Below, piece by piece: positions 56,760 to 64,000 of a stretch of 64,000 nucleotides of DNA. The position numbers were made by a program, and so were the translations under genes. Under the pieces are notes generated by a model, which made no database searches, was not told where the DNA came from, and worked only from the letters and a program-made list of their open reading frames with translations. Position 1 is the first letter of the stretch. The number at the start of each line of letters is the position of its first letter. The stretch is from Conchocele bisecta (Eukaryota; Mollusca; Bivalvia; Lucinida; Thyasiridae). The stretch covers positions 23,797,505 through 23,861,504 of the forward strand of contig CM055274.1 of assembly GCA_029237695.1 (NCBI GenBank), read 5' to 3'.

Positions 56760-58450
56760 CAGTTGTTTCTGTCAAAATGTTCCGGGTTTATACGTGTACA
56801 AAGTGTTGTGCGTTGCGTATCCGTGGAGTTTCCGTTAGTTGCGTTTCAAATCGTGTGTCGTCTACGTGTAATACGTTTTCGGCCATGCGTTGCGTTTCCC
56901 CACTCTTGCGCATGCGCTAAAGTCCAACAAACCGTGTTCAACGCATTGAGTTTCAAAAGCGTGTAATCCGTGTACAACGGTTGTAAACGTATACAACGGT
57001 TGTAAACAACGTATTGAGTTTCAAAAGCGTGTAATCCGTGTACAACAGTTGTAAACGTATACAACGGTTGTAAGCGTATACAACGCTAAGGTAAACCGTT
57101 TAAACGATTTAACGCTTTCTTTGACGAACGGTTACACGCATCTACATGTACACAGCACCGTACAGATGAAACCGTGTTATACGTATAACACGTTTCCACG
57201 GGTTTTAACGCATTACACGTTTTGGTATGCCAACCTTGTATCGCGTAGAATGCGCATGCTCTGATCGTTCTTCGTGTGTGTATATATATACTTCTAGACT
57301 CACTGCAGGGCTTCTAACATTTTCAGTTTTCCGGTTCTGGACCGATTTTTGAACTCTCAGACAGATTGAGATTTGAAAACTAGTCTTAAAAATCGGTCCG
57401 AGAAAAATTGCCAGTCGGCTGCTATTTCGCTATAAACCTTGTAAATTTACCCGTTTTGACCACCAAGTAAATTATGACACATATCCGCGGGCCATATCCG
57501 TGTTAAACCAGTGTGCAGCTCGCTGTGTATTCAGTTTCTCCAAATATCGATTAATCTTAACACACGCGTGGGACAGGTGTATAGCGGATTAGTGACTGAA
57601 ATAGACTGGCTTCAGCGTAAAGATAATACGAGAGTTCCTAGACTAGCCATTTCTGATGATGTTAAAATAAAATAAAGAAACCATGCACTGTGTTTATCTG
57701 TGTTCGTAATATTTAACCCCAATAAACTGACACGGACTATCGGCCCGGGCTATTCCATATTAAGTTAGGAACTGTTACATTACGCTGTATTAGGCGTCAT
57801 TTTTGTGTATATAAAATGTACATAGGAATGCCGCAGATCCTGATGAGCCGGCTCACGTGATCTACAATTCTCAAACATTTTGATAAACGACAAGGTACAT
57901 CTGTCGTGTTAAAAGCGTGACTCATTAGTCATCAGGGATTAGGGATCAATTGAAGTGCTAAATCACACCGCCGATGTACTTTGAACTCGATCTGAGGGTA
58001 TGTATTCGCGATATTTTAAAAGGGACGAAACAAGGACGCCTCGAAGAGATCGGGGCCGAACAGGTATTTGTGTTAAAACGTGTAACCGTTGTACACGTTT
58101 CAACGCTTTCATATAGATACAGGCTTCCAGGTAAAGTGTTGTACACGTTTCAACTCTTTCATCTCGCTACATATGTATACGCCAAAGCGTGTTATACGCC
58201 TTGAACCTAAACGTATTACACGCTTTAAAACTAAACGGTTTGACAATGTGTATTACAAGTGAACGAACCGTATTATACGTTTAAACAACGTATACAACGC
58301 TTTTAAACTAAACGGTTTGACAATGTGTATTACACGTGTACGAACCGTATTATACGTTGAAACAACGTATACAACGCTACAGCAAACCGTTGCGTTCGCG
58401 TTGAGTTTGCAAGTGTTGTCTACGGTGGAACAAAAACGGAGACTGCACTG
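56760..58450. mobile_element. 1.7-kb non-autonomous TA-flanked transposon, copy 2
   Basis: Near-identical to 42,537-44,245 in the same orientation. Flanks are GACTA and TATATAG, and units A and B have GACTATATAG, so the TA duplication and empty site are directly visible. Begins CAGTTGTTTCTGTC, ends GGAGACTGCACTG. Non-coding. Confidence 0.8.
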
Positions 58451-58761
58451 TATATAGTTGGACTTTCAATGAGTTATTCTCCCAGATAAATAGTCTAACA
58501 CAATCATTTACTCCTGATAATTCGAGTTAACCGAATTATATTTCAAATTGATTAAAATTACGTTAAATTGTTCTATTTTGATTTTTCTCTATATACAATA
58601 ATCGGACGCATTATTTGTTTAATGACAGTTCACTCCAGAATCAGTGGCGTACTGCCAGAATACAAATTTATCAGATAACGAGCTTTAAATTGGCCGAATA
58701 CGTACTGACTGATAACATATTGCTGTATCAGGCATTGATATCCGGGTTACATCAAATTTAA

Positions 58762-58830
58762 GTGTGACGTTTCATTGGTCGAACGGCGTCATATGACGTT
58801 ACCGAATTACGTCAGATAAATGACGTCACG
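58762..58830. promoter_or_regulatory. Possible regulatory block upstream of exon E1 (unit C)
   Basis: TGACGTTTCATTGGTC, GCGTCATATGACGT, ACGTCAG and the CRE TGACGTCA (58,821-58,828). The motif words are kept although the surrounding intron of C is clearly diverged. Confidence 0.4.
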
Positions 58831-59327
58831 GAAACAGATCCGCGTTCTTTTCAAAGAAAACCATGTCATAAATTGGTAATTCGGTAGCCTACCTGATACC
58901 TGATAAAATGAATACTTTGCTAACGCATCGAATTAAAACTGATTCTACAGACCATAAAACATCCCACATACCGCTCCAAATCGAAACACAAAGCATGGCT
59001 ATCCCTTAAAAATGGATTTTTAGTGCTGAATAATAGTGACAAATCAAATACTGCAGAACCTGATGAAACGCATTTACAGTGCTTGCACATGTTGTGTTTC
59101 TGGACTATATAGTGGCATTGGCAAACAGTGTAGATCCAGATGAGTTGGCGCATGACAAATCGTCTGCACATTTTGGCAAGTCATTTTGACATTTTTGAGA
59201 ACAAAAATACCTCCTTTTCATAAATGGACAAGTCTGAAAATAAATCATTTTGTGACAATTGGATTGATTGACTGCAAAAATTAACATATCAAAAGCCATT
59301 CCAGTTACTTATTTCTTCTCGTCTCAG

Positions 59328-59465
59328 CTTGTGTCAGCGGCTCCTACGGCGACAATTGTACGTCTACATGTGGGAATTGTGCCGGGAATGAAGCTTGTAA
59401 CCACGTTGACGGTGATTGTGCTGGCGGCTGTGAGGATGGTTGGCAGGGGACCACGTGTCACGATG
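59328..59465 (+). CDS. Internal exon E1 (unit C): EGF-like module
   Basis: A 138-bp phase 1-1 copy with acceptor TCGTCTCAG and donor GTAACT. Replacements against A: Asp to Val and Thr to Ser in the first loop, Val to Asp before the sixth cysteine; all eight cysteines and GWQGTTCHDG are kept. About 55 bp of intron directly upstream are missing, yet a pyrimidine tract and AG remain in place. No E2 follows in this unit. Confidence 0.8.
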
Positions 59466-59757
59466 GTAACTACGAATTTTAATCCTGTTCAAATTGTACG
59501 GCTATGTAAACAATGAAAAACCAACATTTGCTTAAATAATATTAAATTTCATGAACAATTAAATTATTTCTCTATGGGAATTTAACATGGTGGAAATAAG
59601 CTGGAGAACCTGGAAGAGGAGTCGAAAAACGATAAATCGACTCTGAAACTTTGCTAGAGTAGCTTGGAAATGAAAAGCTAAATTATGATTATTGCTGTAC
59701 GTCCGGGCATGCATATGCATATGTATAGTAAATTTATTGTTTGCTCAGTATATATAT

Positions 59758-60542
59758 AGTAGCGCTTTTCTGCTCTACACCTATTTGGATATACTAATAT
59801 CGTATACATATCTTAATCGTATAGTATTGGTATATTTAATGAGCATATCGTATGATCATATACTATTGGTATGTTTGTACCGAATCATCGTATAGTACAG
59901 TTTGTTTACATTATACAAACGTACTATGCGAATATTACACAAACATACGATATCAGTTCGTATATACGATATATCCGTACGGATATGGTATGAATATACA
60001 GTGGGGTCATCGTGCGGTTAAAATATACCGATTCACAGGTTCATTTCGCATGTAAACATCCGGTTTTCATTTCGATTATCTGCCACAATTTCAAGTTTTT
60101 CAAAATGAATAAATTTTCAGATTTACGATACAGAATCAATTTAAAATTGAGGATTGTGAAGTATCACAGTGCATCTTATACATGTGTGTTCAATACAGCA
60201 ATTCATCAGTAATTCTAATTCTAACAGTAATATTTATGATGATGAAAATGATGATTTACAGAGCGGGATTAAGGAATTTCGCCCCAAACAAATATGGCCG
60301 ACTTGGTCACGTGATGTTTTTGTGACGTCACGCCGACTTCCAGAATTGTACTCCGCACCACCACCGGGGACACAAAACAATGATCCCACACACACACCAG
60401 CCATCTACATTTGGCGTCCTAAAAGTTCCGGTCTATATCCCACAGTGGGAACAATGTGTATCATCACCACCACTACACTACACCCCCGACCCCCACTTCT
60501 GTCTGTAACACATGATGACTTGCATGACTTCAGCTACATGCA
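59758..60542. other. Non-coding stretch
   Basis: Begins with CGTATA-rich low-complexity sequence (59,800-60,000). The 146-codon frame at 60,169-60,609 has no ATG near its start, runs into the minisatellite and has no family features, so I do not call it a gene. Confidence 0.4.
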
Positions 60543-61885
60543 GACTACTAGTCATGCCGGTGGCCGACTGATCAAGTGCTATTCTAGTCATGGTGCGATG
60601 GCCGACTGATCAAATGCTATACTAGTCCTGGTGCGATGGCCGACTGATCAAGTTCTAAACTAGTCTTGGTGCGATGGCTGACTGATCAAGTGCTATACTA
60701 GTCCTGGTGCGATGGCCGACTGATCAAGTTCTAAACTAGTCATGGTGCGATGGCCTACTGATCGAGTGCTATACTAGTCCTGGTGCGATGACCGACTGAT
60801 CAATTGATAAACTAGTCATAGTGCGATGGCCGACTGATCAAGGGCTAAACTAGTCCCGGTGCGATGGCCGACTGATCAAGGGCTAAACTATTCCTGGTGC
60901 GATGGTCGACTGATCAAGTTCTAAAACTAGCCCTGGTGCGATAGCCGACTGATCAAGTGCTAAATTAGTCCTGGTCAGATGGCTGACTGATCAAGTTCTA
61001 AACTAGTCATGGTGCGATGGCAGACTGATCAAGGGCGAAACAAGTCCCGGTGCGATGGCCGACTGATCAAGGGCTAAACTATTTCCGGTGCGATGGTCGA
61101 CTGATCAAGTTCTAAAACTAGCCCTGGTGCGATAGCCGACTGATCAAGTGCTAAATTAGTCCTGGTGAGATGGCTGACTGATCAAGTTCTAAACTAGTCA
61201 TGGTGCGATGGCAGACTGATAAAGTGCTCTACTAGTCTGGTGCGATGGCCGACTGATCAAATTATAAACTATTCCTGTTGCGATGGCCGATTGATCGAGG
61301 GCTAAACTAGTCCTGGTGCGATGGCCGACTGATCAAGGGCTAATCTAGTCCTGGTGCGATGACCGATTGATCAAGGGCTAAACTAGTCCTAGAGCGATGG
61401 CCGACTGATCAAGTTCTATACTAGTCATGGTGAGATGGCCGACTGATCAAGTGCTAAACTAGTCCTGGTGCGAAGGCCGACTGATCAAGTTCTAAACTAG
61501 TCCTGGAACAATGGCCGACTGATCAAGTGTTAAACTAGTCCTAGTGCGATGGCCGACTGATCAAGTGCTATACTAGTCCTGGTGAGATGGCCAACTGATC
61601 AAATGCTAAACTAGTCCTGGTGCGATGTCCGACTGATCAAGTTCTAAACTAGTCCTGGAGCGATGGCCGACTGATCAAGTGCTGAACTAGTTCTGGTGCG
61701 ATGGCCCGATTGATCAAGTGCTATACTAATCCTGGTGAGATGGCCGACTGATCAAGTGCTAAACTAGTCCTGGTGCCATGGCCGCCTGATAAAGTTCTAA
61801 ACTAGTCCTGGTGCGATGGCCTGCTGATTAAGTGCTAAACTAGTCCTGGTGCGATGGCCGACTGATCAAGTGCTAAACTAGTCAA
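60543..61885 (+). repeat. 38-bp minisatellite, main array
   Basis: About 35 units of consensus GATGGCCGACTGATCAAGTG plus CTAAACTAGTCCTGGTGC (38 bp). Nearly every unit has the palindromes TGATCA and ACTAGT. Variants (GGGCTAAAC, TTCTAAAC, GAGCGATGG) recur in groups: a five-unit block repeats at a 191-bp offset (CTAAAACTAGCCC at 60,921 and 61,112). Confidence 0.9.
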
Positions 61886-62575
61886 TGGCCGACTGATCAA
61901 ATCGCATGGCATAATAACTAGATGGTCATGGCCTGCATGTCGTGCCCGCTGAGTAATTTGATAGTACAACATCTTGTTTTATTGCAACAAAGCTTTAGCC
62001 CGTTGACGTAAAAACATGCTGCACCCGCCGAGGCTTTGATAGTATACTGATCAAGTTCTAAACTAGTCCTGGAGCGATGGCCGACTGATCAAGTGCTATA
62101 CTAGTCCTGGTGAGATGGCCGACTGATCAAATGCGAAACTAGTCCTGGTGCGATGGCCGACTGATCAAGTTCTAAACTAGTCCTGGAGCGATGGCCGACT
62201 GATCAAGTGCTGGACTAGTTCTGGTGCGATGGCCCGATTGATCAAGTGCTATACTAATCCTGGTGAGATGGCCGACTGATCAAGTGCTAAACTAGCCCTG
62301 GTGCCATGGCCGCCTGATAAAGTTCTAAACTAGTCCTGGTGCGATGGCCTGCTGATTAAGTGCTAAACTAGTCCTGGTGCGATGGCCGACTGATCAAGTG
62401 CTAAACTAGTCAATGGCCGACTGATCAAATCGCATGGCATAATAACTAGATGGCCATGGCCTGCATGTCGTGCCCGCTGAGGCATTTGATAGTACTACAT
62501 TTTTTTTATTGCAACAAAGCTTTAGCCCGTTGACGTAAAAACATGCTGCACCCGCCGAAGCTTTGATAGTATACC
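61886..62575 (+). repeat. Higher-order duplication of minisatellite plus spacer (~528 bp)
   Basis: The non-repetitive spacer GCATGGCATAATAACTAGAT...TTTGATAGTATAC occurs at 61,903-62,047 and 62,431-62,574, and the ten minisatellite units before each spacer carry the same ordered variants (GCTGAACTAG/GCTGGACTAG, CCCGATTGATC, TACTAATCC). The two blocks are in register at 528 bp, so array end and spacer were duplicated together. Confidence 0.85.
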
Positions 62576-62803
62576 CAAAGACTTTAACAAAAAAAAACAC
62601 GTTATCCTGAATGCACGCCAATGTGCCGACTATATCGCTCTGTCTGCAAGCGGGCCCAACAAAAACTTTAAGGGAAATTTCAAAGTAATTTGACCTTGAC
62701 ATTAGGCACATATAAATAATAATGAAATTGTGGGTGACAAATACACAGTATGTGAAGTTTCGAGTGAATTGATGAAGCTGTTTCAGAGAGATAGTGTTCT
62801 TAA
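62576..62803. repeat. Interspersed repeat, left part (continues at 63,537)
   Basis: Contains CAAAGTAATTTGACCTTGA and TTCGAGTGAATTG, shared with the diverged copy at 63,537-63,830. It is cut by the TTAA-flanked element. Confidence 0.6.
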
Positions 62804-63536
62804 AGGTACATGCCCACTCAGTAGGCACAACATGTTCTTTATATCAGAGACATCATCTGAGACATCATCTGAGACATTTTCGGGCGAAATAAACATTAAT
62901 TCACCATTAATACACATATTTATTGGCATTCTTATACATGTTATACATGTATCAGACGTAAATTTCCACACTGCTATCAGGGGCGATAACCGTGTTTCCT
63001 TAAAATGTTAACAGACATTACTATTTATTTTTTGATGTGCAATGATCATACTTTATAATCTGTCGAAAACATTATTTTTTCAGGGGACACATTTAATTAG
63101 TATAAGTAATTAAAAAATATCATGCCCCATTTGCCTATGAAAATAGCCTGATACCACCGCGTGTCACTGTCAGTGAAATAAACATTACTAAATGAATATA
63201 TCCATATAACGGGCACTAGTAATTTTTAGAACTGATTGAATAGTGACAACATTATGCACTTATTGAATTCCTACAAATAACATTCATTTGTGTGCCTGCT
63301 GAGTGGGTATGTACCTTTAATTAGCATAAATACTTAAACAAATATCATGCCTCATTTGAATATGAAAATCGCTTGATATCACCGCTAGTCATTATCAGTA
63401 AAATAAATATTACTAAATGATTATATATGCATAGCGGGCACACGTAATTTTTAGAACTGGTGTAATAGTAACACAATTATACACTTATTTAATTCATATA
63501 AAGAACAGTTTGTGCCTACTGAGTGGGAATGTACCT
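62804..63536. mobile_element. TTAA-flanked terminal-inverted-repeat element (733 bp)
   Basis: Left end AGGTACATGCCCACTCAGTA, right end inverted with one mismatch in 27 bases, TTAA on both sides (62,800-62,803 and 63,537-63,540). The paired interspersed repeat copy has GTTCTTAAAAAAACTTTAAC near 63,810, an empty site with one TTAA. A third copy of the right terminal repeat, also followed by TTAA, lies at 63,291-63,320 because a ~220-bp right-hand block is duplicated (63,089-63,319 and 63,320-63,540). The TTAA target suggests a piggyBac-type MITE. No transposase is encoded. Confidence 0.75.
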
Positions 63537-64000
63537 TTAAAAACTTTAATATTAAATAAAACAAACTTTAACCGGATGCACGAAGTGACGTACATATGGA
63601 TGTACGTATGTATGTAGGCCAATGTGACAACTATATCGCACTGTCCACATGCAGGAATGTTAAAAACTTTGAGGTAAATTTCAAAGTAATTTGACCTTGA
63701 TATTGGGCACAGGGGTTGCAGGGGCTGAGCATAGAATGAAAATATGGGTGATGATAAACACACATGTGAAGCTTCGAGTGAATTGGCGAAGCGGTTTCTG
63801 AGATATAGTGTTCTTAAAAAAACTTTAACCTACGGTAAATAAAAACCAGATGGCCGTGACCCGCATGTCGAGCCCACGGAGGCATTTGATGGTATCAGAG
63901 TATATGTATTTGAAGTTTGAATTAAGGTGTGTAAAAGCTTTAACGCAAATTTGAAAGTCATTTAACCTTCATCTTGGGCATGTGGGTCGCATGCGTGGGC
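63537..64000. repeat. Interspersed repeats, diverged copies at the window end
   Basis: 63,537-63,830 is the second copy of the 62,576-62,803 repeat. From 63,845 a diverged copy of the minisatellite spacer family follows (CAGATGGCCGTGACCCGCAT, GAGGCATTTGATGGTAT). The window ends inside it. Confidence 0.55.

Larger units (their letters stand above)
40867..59757 (+). repeat. Tandem triplication, unit C
   Basis: Third direct copy, swollen to 18.9 kb by four insertions: two copies of a 1.7-kb TA element, the 2.5-kb LTR-type element with a nested Ty3/gypsy element, and a 1-kb TG...CA element. Homology stops at about 59,757, before the place where E2 would lie. Its 3' part (after about 56.35 kb) is clearly more diverged from A and B than they are from each other. 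Confidence 0.9.

Noticed and set aside
60169..60609. 146-codon open frame as a possible gene
   Set aside because: No ATG near its beginning, composition is low-complexity, and it runs into the minisatellite; no homologous domain recognised.
60543..62430. Regularly spaced repeats as a CRISPR array
   Set aside because: The 38-bp units are directly head to tail with no unique spacers, and the genome is animal-like.

Overview
The window looks like intergenic and intronic DNA from an animal genome, most likely a bivalve mollusc. That is an inference: the only cellular coding sequence I can support is a set of short phase 1-1 exons, each encoding one eight-cysteine EGF-like module of the MEGF/scavenger-receptor type. 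Everything else is AT-rich, repeat-dense non-coding DNA with animal-type retroelements. I saw no bacterial-style operons, no complete cellular gene, and no convincing tRNA or rRNA gene. All recognisable cellular exons lie on the + strand.

Layout. (1) 1-12.4 kb: one EGF exon (522-656), then repeats: a fold-back element with a G26 run (2.99-3.68 kb), two copies of one interspersed repeat (5.3-6.6 and 9.7-11.2 kb), a 0.5-kb retroposon with 13-bp target duplications (6.08-6.58 kb) and a C34 run (10.5 kb). (2) 12.4-15.7 kb: a decayed L1/Tx1-like LINE on the + strand. (3) 15.7-19.4 kb: an old ~160-bp satellite and a 294-bp tandem duplication. (4) 19.4-59.8 kb: a tandem triplication (units A, B, C), about 9.5 kb per unit without insertions. 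Each unit starts in the tail of a decayed EGF exon, carries the same minus-strand Ty3/gypsy integrase relic, and holds one good EGF exon (E1); A and B also hold a second (E2). (5) 59.8-64 kb: a 38-bp minisatellite with higher-order structure, a TTAA-flanked terminal-inverted-repeat element and diverged interspersed repeats.

The triplication records its own history. Unit A has the empty site for a 2.5-kb TG...CA element that B and C share at the same base with CATAT duplications. In C a Ty3/gypsy element that has lost most of integrase is nested in that insertion. C also holds two copies of a 1.7-kb TA-flanked transposon; at the position of one of them B has TACATGTA, the expected scar of a Tc1-type excision. 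Diagnostic differences show B resembling C up to about 37.8 kb and A beyond it, as expected if B arose by unequal crossing-over.

The EGF exons are all phase 1-1 and so could be added or skipped without breaking frame; the duplication has therefore multiplied exon cassettes of what is probably one large receptor-like gene. No start, signal peptide, transmembrane segment or stop of that gene is visible here. All comparisons were made by eye; percentages and boundaries are approximate.
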